The position numbers and the translations under genes were made by a program. From positions 186,001 through 250,000 of the forward strand of contig CAVZHI010000006.1 in the NCBI GenBank assembly GCA_963775015.1: 64,000 nt of DNA, in the 5' to 3' direction. This DNA is from JAEMQF01 sp963775015. GTDB lineage: Bacteria > Pseudomonadota > Gammaproteobacteria > Burkholderiales > Burkholderiaceae_C. Under the pieces are notes generated by a model. It searched no databases, was not told the DNA's origin, and saw nothing but the letters and a program-made list of their open reading frames with translations. Within the stretch, counting starts at the first letter, position 1, and each line of letters begins with the position of its first letter. Shown here piece after piece: positions 1-8,290 of the stretch.

Positions 1-84
1 CCCAGTCGGCGCAGTCGACCGCGCTCGCGTAGTCGGCGTAGAGCTGCGTCAGATGCAAGGTGGTCGTCGAATTCGAGCTTCATG
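1..84 (-). CDS. Aromatic-ring-hydroxylating dioxygenase beta (small) subunit, 5' end only
   Basis: This is the first part of a gene running off the left edge of the window. An ATG at 84 overlaps the stop of the alpha-subunit gene (ATGA), the coupling expected for oxygenase alpha and beta subunits. After about eight codons (MKLEFDDH) the reading must change frame to give LTQLYADYASAVDCADW, which resembles the N-terminal helix of small subunits of Rieske oxygenases (SnoaL-like fold). A TTG codon just inside the second frame could instead be the true start. The subunit is structural and assembles with the alpha subunit. The assignment rests on position and a short stretch of protein. Confidence 0.5.
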
Positions 85-1345
85 GCGCTTCCATCACCTC
101 GCGCCAATAGCGGTACATGCCGCGGATCAGCGTCTCGGTGACCATGTGATCCGTGTCGCCGACGTCGCGCCCGCCGAGTTCGACGAGCGTGCGGTGAAAC
201 GGCTTGCTTTCGAAACCCGTCTGCGAGAACTCGATCACTTCGCCGTCGTCGGCGGAGACGAAGCCCGCCGGGCCGAACAGATTCGCCTGGCGCAGGCGCC
301 GCTGCGTCATCGCGTCGTCGTCGTCTTCGAAGCCGAAGTGCGTCCACTCGAAGTTGAACGCGCCGTGGCCGGCGGGCTGGATGTGGCGCACCGACACGCT
401 GTTCACCTGCTGCTGCAACACGATGCTCGGGAAGAGCGTCGTCATCACCGCGGTCGGCCCGCCCCACCAGGGCTCGGGGACGATGTCGAGAAAGCGCGCA
501 TCGTTCAGCGTCATGTTCGCCTTGAAGCTCGACACCGCCGTCACCTGATCCGCGGCGCCGGTCGCGCCGCGCGTCGAGATCATCGCGGCGTGGCGGTGCC
601 TCGAATCCATCTTCAATTGCGCCTGGTTGTCGGCGCGCCACAGGCCGAACGTGACGAACCAGGTGTGCAGCAGCCCCGGGTGGTAAGGGTCCTTGATGTT
701 CTCCTGCATCAGCTTCCAGTTGCCCGGGATGCGTTGCCGGTTGTAGCCGAGGATCTTCAGCTTGCGGCCGTTGAAGAGGCGGTCGAAGTACTCCGTGATC
801 GCCGGGCCCATGAAGTCTTCGAAGCGATTCGATGTCAGGGTCGAACGATGCGAACACGGCGCCGCCGCGGCGCGCGACCTTGAGCTTCGTCAGGCCGTGC
901 AAGGGTGGTGTCGAAGTCCGCCGGCATGCCGCCGTTCGACTCGGCCGCCCTGGCGCACGCCGCGCCGAAACGGCACGCCCTGCAGGTCGCCGTTCAGCTT
1001 GTAGCTCCACTGGTGGTACGGGCAGACGAATTCCTTGCGGCTCCCGTGGCGCTCGCGGCAGAACTGCATGCCGCGGTGCGCGCAGACGTTTTCCACCACG
1101 TTCAACTCGCCTTGCGCGTCGCGTACCAGGATCACGGAGCGCTCGCCGATCGCGGTGCGTTTGAAGTCGCCCGGGTTCGGCACTTCGGCTTCGAGGCCGA
1201 CGTAACACCAGTGTTTGCGATAGAAGAAGCGCTCGAGTTCGCGCTGGTGCAGTTCTTCGCGCGTGTAGACGGAGAACGGGATCCGGCTCGTGCCGTCGGA
1301 TTCCCAGTTCTCGCCGCTGGGGAAGTGGGTTGAGGTCTCTGTCAT
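80..1345 (-). CDS. Rieske non-heme iron oxygenase, alpha (large) subunit, frame-broken
   Basis: Catalytic subunit of a ring-hydroxylating dioxygenase, which adds O2 to an aromatic substrate using electrons from a reductase. The N-terminal part (1345 down to about 935) holds the Rieske [2Fe-2S] site, CAHRG followed by CPYHQW. The C-terminal part (811 down to 80) holds the start of the mononuclear iron site in ENIKDPYHPGLLH. Between them, GGMPADFDTT, LHGLTKLKVARRGGAVFASF and FEDFMGPAI are found in successive frames, so three one-base indels lie near 936, 906 and 822. All parts of the family are present, which argues for sequence error rather than decay. The ATG overlaps the stop of the upstream glycosylase gene (ATGA). 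The substrate cannot be predicted. Confidence 0.85.
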
Positions 1346-1966
1346 GGGCCGCCTTTCGCAGGCGCATCATGCCTTGCCGCGCCGCGCGCGCCAAGGACTT
1401 CGGCGACCCGGCCGCGCAGCGCGGGCAACAACTCTTCGCCGAACCAGGGGTTGCGCTTGAGCCAGATGTTGTTGCGTGGACTCGGGTGCGGCAGGGGCAC
1501 GGTGCGCGGCCAAAACGCGCGCCAGTCGTGCACCAGCGCGGTGAGCGACGCGTGCTTCCCCGGCAAATGGTAGGCCTGCGCGTACTGGCCGATCACCAGG
1601 CTGAGTTCAAGCTGGGGCAGGTGCGCGAGCAGCTTCGCGCGCCACGCCGGTGCGCACTCCAGCCGTGGCGGCAGGTCGCCCGACTTGCCGGTTCCGGGGT
1701 AGCAGAAGCCCATCGGCAGGATCGCGAGCTGCGTCGGGTCGTAGAAAGTCTCGCGCGTCACGCCGAGCCAGTCGCGCAGGCGCTCGCCGCTGGCGTCGTC
1801 GAACGGCAAGCCCGACGCGTGCACCTTGCGCCCCGGCGCCTGCGCGGCGACGAGGATTCGCGCCGACGCATGCATCTGCAGCACCGGGTCGCGGCCCGAG
1901 TGGCAGGTGCGCGGCGCACAGGGTGCACGCGCGAACCTCGGTGAGCAACGTTCCAAGCGAGTGCAT
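1342..1966 (-). CDS. Uracil-DNA glycosylase family protein, one frame break
   Basis: Base-excision repair glycosylase-fold protein that would remove uracil from DNA. The start MHSLGTLLTEVRACTLC is read in one frame, and the body, from VLQMHASARILVAAQAPG on, in another. The break is near 1888, next to a run of G and C. Visible family marks are the CTLC pair near the N-terminus (as in Fe-S family 4/5 enzymes), the AQAPG water-activating loop, FDDASGERLRDWLG, and the C-terminal PHPSPRN motif. The length of about 205 residues fits the small single-domain members often called uracil-DNA glycosylase family protein. It overlaps the oxygenase alpha subunit by four bases, although no functional link is obvious. 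Confidence 0.8.
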
Positions 1967-2000
1967 GGGGAATGAGTTTCGCGCGCGCTGCCGTCGGCGC

Positions 2001-2459
2001 TCAGCGGCAAGCGCCGATCGGCGTGGCCGTGATGCGTTGGTAGAACGTCATGTTCTTGCCGCCCAGGCGCACGTTCAACACGCCGGTGAGCCGCTGCGGC
2101 GTGAGTTCCCAGCGGGCCTCGCCGCTCGTGCCATGGCCGCCGCTGCAGTGCAGCGCGTAGACCGCGTGCGCGGGTTCGTCGAGCACCCTGGCGAGCTTGC
2201 AGTCCTGCAGCGATGCGTCGCCGAGCATCCAGAACACGGTGGAGAGATCGTGCGGGTTCAGGCAGCGCTGCTCGGTCACGACTGCGTAGCGCAGGTTCTC
2301 TTCGAGGTGCGGCATGCCGGTGTGCGTGCGCATCTCGTAAAGGCGCTGCTCCGGCGCTAGTTCCGTGCCGCGCGCAGCGACGACGCTCAGCGCCAACGCC
2401 AGCGCGCCGATGCGCCCGCGCGGCGGGCGCGGCCGGCGCCGTTTCACGCGGGGGTCCAT
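2001..2459 (-). CDS. Secreted DUF3617-like protein
   Basis: A protein of about 152 residues starting MDPRVKRRR. A basic N-terminus is followed by the hydrophobic stretch GALALALSVVAARG, consistent with a signal peptide or anchor. The mature part (YEMRTHTGMPHLEEN, paired cysteines in QRCLNP and QDCKLA, ending in GACR) resembles DUF3617 periplasmic proteins, whose function is unknown. The frame is open further upstream, but the extension is arginine-rich antisense of the neighbouring promoter region, so I chose the start just before the signal-like segment. It is transcribed away from the Bug receptor gene at 2620. Confidence 0.5.
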   Translation of the reverse strand: MDPRVKRRRPRPPRGRIGALALALSVVAARGTELAPEQRLYEMRTHTGMPHLEENLRYAVVTEQRCLNPHDLSTVFWMLGDASLQDCKLARVLDEPAHAVYALHCSGGHGTSGEARWELTPQRLTGVLNVRLGGKNMTFYQRITATPIGACR

Positions 2460-2619
2460 GTGCGGAACTCTAACTCGCAGTCGCCCAGGCTCCTGGCGCA
2501 GGCCTGACGAGGGAACCGGGTCGCCCCGAGTCCGACTTGCCCGCTCGGAGCGTCGGCCCGGCGCCGTAAGATGCGGCTCGGGCCGTTGCCGGCGGCCCGA
2601 CCACCTCACGAAGCGCTTC

Positions 2620-3588
2620 ATGCTCACACGACTGTTCTGGCACGCCAGTGTCGCTGCCTTCGCCCTGTTCGGCGGCACCATGGCTCACGCACAAGCGAAC
2701 TGGCCCGACAAGCCGATCCGCGTCGTGCTGCCGTTTCCGCCCGGCGGGCCGAGCGACATCGTGATGCGCCTGGCGGCGGAGAAGATGCAGTCCGCGCTCA
2801 AGCAGACCATCGTCATCGAGAACAAGCCCGGTGCCGGCGGCAACCTGGGTGCTGCCGAGGTGGCGCGCGCAGCGCCCGACGGCACCACCTGGCTCTGGGG
2901 CACCGACACGCTCGTCACGGTGAACCCGCATGTCTACAAGAACCTAGGTTTCAAGGTGAGCGACCTGAGCGCGGTGACGGTCGGCACCTCGTTCAGCCAG
3001 ACGCTCGTGTGCAACCCGGCGTTCGGCGTGAAGAACCTCGCCGAGCTGGTCGCCAAGGCGAAGTCCGGAAAGTTCGCCTACGCGTCGGGCGGCGCCGGCG
3101 TTCCGGGCCATCTGTCGATGGAGTTGTTGCAGTCGATGGCGGGTTTCGAGATGGCGCATGTACCGTACAAGGGCCCGGCGCCGGCGATGCAGGACGTGAT
3201 CGGCAACCAGGTGCCGTGCGGTCTGCTCGCCGGGCCGACCGTGTTGCCGCAGGTGCGCGCCGGCAAACTGGTCGCGCTCGGCGTGTCGGGAAGGAATCGT
3301 TCGCCGACGCTTCCTGAAGTGCCGACGCTCAATGAGGCGGGAGTTCCCGGCTACCAGGCCGACTTTTCGCTCGTGATGTTCGCGCCGCGCGGCACGCCGG
3401 AGGCGATCGTCGCGCGCTTTCGCCAGGCCTTTGTCGACGCGCTGCGCGCGCCCGATGTGGCCGCGAAACTCGAAGCCGGTGACCAGGTGATCGTCGGCAG
3501 TACGCCGGCGCAGGCGGCGGCGCAACTCGCCGCCGACTCGGTCAAGTGGGGCGACGTTGCGCGCCGCATCGGCCTCGGACTGGATTGA
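2620..3588 (+). CDS. Bug/TctC-family periplasmic solute-binding receptor
   Basis: Extracytoplasmic receptor of the tripartite tricarboxylate transporter family, which is hugely expanded in Burkholderiales and usually binds carboxylates. The protein has 322 residues. Residues 1-25 form a signal peptide ending ...TMAHAQA. The mature start NWPDKPIRVVLPFPPGG is the family hallmark, followed by IENKPGAGGNLGA and PYKGPAPAMQDV. Length is normal and the frame intact. The ATG at 2620 follows MKRF-like codons with no better start. No TctA/TctB genes are nearby, which is usual for orphan Bug proteins. A redoxin gene begins two bases after the stop, so the two are probably co-transcribed. Confidence 0.92.
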   Translation: MLTRLFWHASVAAFALFGGTMAHAQANWPDKPIRVVLPFPPGGPSDIVMRLAAEKMQSALKQTIVIENKPGAGGNLGAAEVARAAPDGTTWLWGTDTLVTVNPHVYKNLGFKVSDLSAVTVGTSFSQTLVCNPAFGVKNLAELVAKAKSGKFAYASGGAGVPGHLSMELLQSMAGFEMAHVPYKGPAPAMQDVIGNQVPCGLLAGPTVLPQVRAGKLVALGVSGRNRSPTLPEVPTLNEAGVPGYQADFSLVMFAPRGTPEAIVARFRQAFVDALRAPDVAAKLEAGDQVIVGSTPAQAAAQLAADSVKWGDVARRIGLGLD

Positions 3589-3590
3589 CC

Positions 3591-4106
3591 ATGGACGATC
3601 TTCCCCTCGCCCCCGAAATTCGTGCCCAGGCGTGGCTGAATACGCCCGAGCCGTTGACACTCGAAGGCCTGCGGGGTCGCGTCATCGTCATGCACGCGTT
3701 CCAGATGCTGTGCCCGGGTTGCGTGTCGCACGGCATCCCGCAGACGGTGCGCATCCAGCGCACTTTCGCCGGGACCGACGTGCAAGTGCTCGGCATCCAC
3801 ACCGTGTTCGAGCACCACGCCGTGATGGGGCGCGACGCGCTCGAAGTCTTCATTCACGAGTACCGGCTCACGTTCCCGATCGCGATCGACACGCCTTCCG
3901 AGCATGAAGCGATCCCGCAGACGATGCAGGCGTACGAGTTGAACGGAACGCCGAGCCTGGTGCTCATCGACCGCGAAGGGCATCTGCGCCTGAGCCACTT
4001 CGGCCAGATCGACGACATGCAAGTCGGCGCGCGAATCGCGGCGCTGCTCGCCGAAGCGCCAGCGCCCGGCAGCGTCATCCCGGCGAACGCCGGGATCCGC
4101 CGCTGA
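3591..4106 (+). CDS. Thioredoxin-like redoxin (AhpC/TlpA type)
   Basis: A thioredoxin-fold protein of about 171 residues. It begins MDDLPLAPEIRAQAWLN, and the active-site region reads HAFQMLCPGCVSHG, a CxxC in place of the usual CGPC. The C-terminal half has NGTPSLVLIDREGHLRL, the conserved cis-Pro loop of the fold. No signal peptide is seen, so it is probably a cytoplasmic thiol-disulfide or peroxide reductase. The last residues (SVIPANAGIRR) are encoded by a dispersed palindromic repeat, so the native C-terminus was probably slightly shorter. The gene starts two bases after the Bug receptor stop. Confidence 0.75.
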   Translation: MDDLPLAPEIRAQAWLNTPEPLTLEGLRGRVIVMHAFQMLCPGCVSHGIPQTVRIQRTFAGTDVQVLGIHTVFEHHAVMGRDALEVFIHEYRLTFPIAIDTPSEHEAIPQTMQAYELNGTPSLVLIDREGHLRLSHFGQIDDMQVGARIAALLAEAPAPGSVIPANAGIRR

Positions 4107-4173
4107 CCCCGACGGGCCGACGATGAGCGCCGCGCCTGGCGACCCGGTGGATCCCGGCTTGCGCCGGGATGAC
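4074..4173. repeat. Pair of inverted REP-like palindromes inside two coding ends
   Basis: Two copies of a 27-base palindromic repeat lie in opposite orientation, at 4074-4101 (GTCATCCCGGCGAACGCCGG...) and 4147-4173 (GTGGATCCCGGCTTGCGCCG...). The first encodes the end of the redoxin, the second the first residues of the P450 (DPGLRRDD). Paired inverted copies like these are the arrangement of REP/BIME elements, normally spread by a RAYT transposase. No such transposase is in the window. Confidence 0.75.
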
Positions 4174-5393
4174 TGCGCTGAGGTCGCGCGAGCAACCGGC
4201 TTCGACCTGAAGAATCTGACCCCGGAGTTCTACGCCGACCCGTTCCCGTTCTACCGCGCGCTGCGCGAGTTCGAGCCGGTGAAGCGCTTCGCCGACGGCA
4301 GCGTCTTCCTGACGCGCTACGCCGATTGCGAATTCGTCTACAAGAACCCGAAGTTGTTCAGCTCCGACAAGAGAAAAGAGTTCCAGCCCAAGTACGGCGA
4401 CTCGCCTCTGTACGAGCACCACACGACGAGCCTGGTGTTCAACGACCCGCCGCTGCACACGCGCGTGCGCCGCCTCATCATGGGCGCGCTGTCGCCGAAA
4501 GCGATCGCACAGCTGCAGCCGGCGCTGATCGGGCTTGTGGACCGCCTGCTCGACGCGATGCAGGCGCGCGCGCAATGCGATCTGGTCGAAGACTTCGCCG
4601 CAGCGATCCCGATCGAAGTCATCGGCAATCTGCTCGGCGTTCCGCGCGCCGAGCGCGAACCGTTGCGCGGCTGGTCGCTCGCGATCCTCGGCGCGCTCGA
4701 GCCGGTGCTGCGCCCCGAAGTCGCGGATCGCGGGAACCGCGCCGTGCGCGAATTTCTGCGTTACCTCGAAGGCCCTGATCGCGGCGCGCCGCGCTGAGTC
4801 CCGGCGACCCGCAGCACGACATGTTGACGAACCTGATCCAGGGTGAAGCCGGCGGCGAGCGCCTCAGCGCCAAGGAACTGCTGCACAACTGCATTTTTCT
4901 CCTCAACGCCGGCCACGAGACGACGACGAACCTGATCGCCAACGGCCTCGTCGCGCTGGCGCAGCACCCCGAGCAGAAGCAGCGTCTTCTTGGCCAGCCC
5001 GAACTCGCGAAGTCGGCGATCGAAGAGGTGTTGCGCTACGAGAGCAGCAACCAGCTCGGGAACCGCATGAGCACGCAGGAGGTGCTGGTCGGTGGCGTGA
5101 CGCTGCCGGAGGGCACGCCGATCACCCTGTGCATCGGCGCGGCGAACCGCGATCCGGCGCAGTTCAGCGACCCCGAGCGCTTCGACATCGGCCGCACGCC
5201 GAACCGGCACCTCGCGTTCGGCAGCGGCATCCACCAATGCGTCGGCATGGGCCTGGCGCGATTCGAGGGTGAAATCGCGATCTCACGCTTCCTCGCGCGC
5301 TTCCCGAACTACGCCTTGGCCGGGTCCCCGGTGCGCGGCGGGCGCGCGCGCTTCCGGGGGTTTCTCAGCGTGCCGTGCACGCTGCAAGGCTGA
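4123..5393 (+). CDS. Cytochrome P450, frame-broken
   Basis: Heme-thiolate monooxygenase that hydroxylates a small organic substrate with electrons from a ferredoxin. The N-terminal part (4123 to about 4775) carries FYADPFPFYRALREFEPV and FNDPPLHTRVRRL, the latter the C-helix region. The C-terminal part (about 4800 to 5393) carries the I-helix NAGHETTTN, the ExxR motif EEVLRYES and the heme loop FGSGIHQCVGMGLA with the axial cysteine. The bridge EALIAARRA then PGDPQHDML needs two +1 insertions near 4775 and 4797. All parts are present, so sequence error is more likely than decay. The first 16 or so residues come from a dispersed repeat, so the true start may lie nearer GFDLKNLTPEFYADP. No redox partner is adjacent. 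Confidence 0.88.
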
Positions 5394-5410
5394 AAAGTTT
5401 CAGCTTCGGC

Positions 5411-5902
5411 TTACTTCGCCGCCAGCCCGTCCAGCCCCGCCTTGGCGACAACGCCGTCTTGCTCGGACGAGCCGCCGGACACGCCGATCGCGCCGATGAT
5501 CTTGCCGTCGACGACGATCGGCAAGCCGCCTTCGACCGCGTTCGCGCCGCGCAGCGTGAGGATGCGAAGGCCCGCGCCGCCAGCGGCGAGCGCGTCCTGG
5601 AACACCTTGGTCGGGCGCCGGTAGATCGCGGCCGAGGCGGCCTTGTCCTGCGCCACGGCAACGCTGGCGTACTGCGTGCCGTCCATGCGCTCGAAGGCGA
5701 CGAGTTGGCCGGCGGTGTCGACCACCGCCACCGCCATCGGCAGATTCTGCTTGCGCGCGTCGGCGATCGCCGCAGCCAGCGTCTTGCGCGCCTGTTCGTG
5801 GTTCACGTTCGTGCCGTATTGCGGCACTTGCGCCTGCGCGGCGCCGAGCAGGCACCACAGGGCGGCGCCGGCGAGCAGGGAATTGACTGATTTCGCGGCC
5901 AT
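5411..5902 (-). CDS. Secreted GlcG/HbpS-family heme-binding-like protein
   Basis: A protein of 163 residues with signal peptide MAAKSVNSLLAGAALWCLLG ending before QAQVPQYG. The mature part is a typical GlcG/HbpS (DUF336) domain: LPMAVAVVDTAGQLVAFERM, KAASAAIYRRPT, GGLPIVVDGKIIGAIGVSGG and a C-terminal DGVVAKAGLDGL. Family members bind heme or corrinoids, or accompany glycolate and aromatic degradation. The exact role here is not known. The start is supported by AAGGAGA about eight bases upstream. The gene is convergent with the P450, whose stop is 18 bases away. Confidence 0.82.
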   Translation of the reverse strand: MAAKSVNSLLAGAALWCLLGAAQAQVPQYGTNVNHEQARKTLAAAIADARKQNLPMAVAVVDTAGQLVAFERMDGTQYASVAVAQDKAASAAIYRRPTKVFQDALAAGGAGLRILTLRGANAVEGGLPIVVDGKIIGAIGVSGGSSEQDGVVAKAGLDGLAAK

Positions 5903-6069
5903 GCGCGTCTCCTTGTTTTGGGTTGATGAGGACCGAATGAACTGAATGCGTCGACGCGCGCGATCGCACGGTGCCGACGGCCGGCAAGCGTAGCACGCAG
6001 GCGTGACCCGTCGGCAATCTGCCGCCATGCTCGTTAGTGCCGATGCCGGTGCGCCGGCCGGGGCAGAAA

Positions 6070-7321
6070 ATGATCCGCATGAATGCGCCGCTGACCTCGC
6101 TTCCGGCATCGCAGCGCATCGCCACGCTCGACGTCATTCGCGGTACGGCCCTGCTCGGCATCTTGATCATGAACATGCCGGGGTTTGCGACCTCGTTCTT
6201 CATCGAGGCCGATGGTTCGCATCTGTGGACACACCCCGTCGACCAGGCCGCAGAGCAGCTGCGCGACATGTTCTTCTCCGGCAAGTTCAACAGCATGTTC
6301 AGCCTGCTGTTCGGCATTGGCTTCACGCTCCAGTTTGCGCGCCTGCAGCAGGCTGACCCGCAGCATGCGAACACGATCTATCTGCGCCGGCTCGTCGTGC
6401 TGGGCGCAATCGGGCTCATCCACGCCACACTGTTCTGGACCGGCGACGTGCTGCACGTCTACGCCGCATTGGGCGTGGTGATGTTGTTCGGCTTGCGCCG
6501 CGTGAGCGACCGCGGCTTGCTCGTGCTGATGGCGCTGTGTCTGCTGTACCCGGCGTTGTCGGGGGCGCTGCGCCTGCTCGTCACGACGCCTGAGGTCACT
6601 GCGATGCTGGTGACACAGGCGCAAGCATTCGAGGCGAGCAACAACGCCGCCTATGGGCGCGGCAGTTTTGTCGACGCGGCGTTCGAACACGCGCGCGAGT
6701 TCGCGTACTTCTACGGCACGCGCTGGTCACTTTGGAGCACCCTGGGCTTCTGGGTGCAGATGGCGCTCACCATGCTGCTCGGGCTGCTCGCCGGGCGGCG
6801 CCGCTGGGCGCAGCGCATTCCCGAACTGATGCCGACGATTCGCCGGCTCCACGTTTGGGCTCTGGTTCTGCGGCATCGCTTGCGGTGCCTTGTTCACCGT
6901 GATTTTCGAGCTGCAACGTGCCCCCGGTCCAACGCCGCTGAAACTGCTGGGCAGCGTGGCCTACTGGGTAAGCCGGCTCAGCCTGATGATCTTCTACGTG
7001 CTCACGATCGTGCGGCTCGCGCAGCACCCGGCCTGGGCGCGGCGCTTCGAGCCCATCGCCGCTGCCGGGCGCATGCCGTTGACGAACTACCTGATGCAAA
7101 CCGCGATTTGCACGACGCTTTTCTACGGCTGGGGATTTCAACTCTGGGGCAAGGTCGGGCCGGCGTGGGGCCTGTCTCTGGCGGTTGCGATCTTCTTCGT
7201 GATCCAGGTGCCCTGCAGCCTGTTGTGGCTGCGCAGGCACGACCAGGGTCCGATCGAGTGGATCTGGAGCCGGCTGACGTACGGCAGCTCGAACAAGACC
7301 GCGCTGCGCCCGGCCGCCTAG
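6070..7321 (+). CDS. DUF418 multi-pass membrane protein, one frame break
   Basis: An inner-membrane protein of about 415 residues. It starts MIRMNAPLTS and continues RIATLDVIRGTALLGILIMN, the standard opening of DUF418/YeiB-like proteins. Several hydrophobic helices follow. The C-terminal signature PLTNYLMQTAICTTLFYGWG lies in a second frame that begins around TFGLWFCGIACGALFTVIF. The break is near 6850, and both halves are well conserved, suggesting a single indel. Members are related to acyltransferase-fold membrane proteins, but their biochemical role is unproven. A start at 6037 is possible but adds only basic residues. Confidence 0.8.
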
Positions 7322-7507
7322 CCGCATGCGCGACGGGCGGCCGAGCCGGCCCGCGCAACAAACGAAACACAAGCCCGCTCGCGGCGCAACCGAAGCGATA
7401 CGCGCGCGGGTAAAACTCGGGAGGTGCAAAGCGCGCCCCCGATTCAATCCGATCGATATGATTCCCTCTCACCCACTGCAGGGCCGCAGGCGGCGGCCGC
7501 GCTGCGC

Positions 7508-8290
7508 ATGCTGGAACCCGAAGCGGTAGCCAAGCCGACGCTGATCGTCGTCGACGACGAGCCCGAGCTGCGCCATCTGCTGCTCGAGTACTTCGTGCGC
7601 CACGGCTTTGACGTGCGCGTCGCGGCCGACGCGGTGCAGGCGCGTGCCCTGGTCGCGCAGGCGCGGCCCGACGTCGCCATCCTGGACGTGAACATGCCCG
7701 GCGAAAACGGGCTGTCGCTGGCACGCTGGCTGCGCGATGCGTTTCCCGGCATGGGCGTCGTGATGCTCACGACCGTGGGCGAAGCGGTGGACCGCGTCGT
7801 CGGTCTCGAACTCGGCGCCGACGACTACATTCCCAAGCCGTTCGAGATGCGCGAGCTGCTCGCGCGCGTGCGCGCCGTGCTGCGCCGCGTGCACGTGCCG
7901 CACGCGGCGCCCGACGCTGGCGCGGCGGTTGCCGCCGTTACCGGGCTCGCGCCGCAGGCGGGCGCTGCGCAGACCGCTTCGTCGCGGCGCCAACGCTTCG
8001 GCGCGTGCACGCTCGACCTCGACCAGCGTCGCCTGTTTGGCGCGAGCGGCGCGGAAATCGAAATCAGCGCCGCCGAATTCGACCTGCTCGCGCTGTTCGC
8101 GAAAAACCCGAACCGTCCCTTGAACCGGGATCAGATCATGGAGCAGGCGCACAACCGCGGCTGGGACGTGTTCGACCGCTCCATCGACCTGCGGATCATG
8201 CGCCTGCGGCGCAAGATCGAACGCAACCCCGACAAGCCCGAGGTCATCAAGACGGTGCGCAACGTCGGCTACGTGTTCATCGCGCCATGA
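7508..8290 (+). CDS. OmpR/PhoB-family response regulator
   Basis: Two-component regulator of about 260 residues. The receiver domain (residues 11-125) has acidic pocket D16/D17, phospho-acceptor D60 in DVAILDVNMPG, the conserved Thr in VVMLTT and Lys in DDYIPKPFE. A flexible Ala/Gly-rich linker follows (about 130-165). The C-terminal winged helix has the usual end VIKTVRNVGYVF. It should bind promoter DNA on phosphorylation. The stop overlaps the ATG of the histidine kinase (ATGA), so the two are translationally coupled. I chose the ATG at 7508; an upstream GTG at 7424 would add 28 unconserved residues. Confidence 0.93.
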   Translation: MLEPEAVAKPTLIVVDDEPELRHLLLEYFVRHGFDVRVAADAVQARALVAQARPDVAILDVNMPGENGLSLARWLRDAFPGMGVVMLTTVGEAVDRVVGLELGADDYIPKPFEMRELLARVRAVLRRVHVPHAAPDAGAAVAAVTGLAPQAGAAQTASSRRQRFGACTLDLDQRRLFGASGAEIEISAAEFDLLALFAKNPNRPLNRDQIMEQAHNRGWDVFDRSIDLRIMRLRRKIERNPDKPEVIKTVRNVGYVFIAP

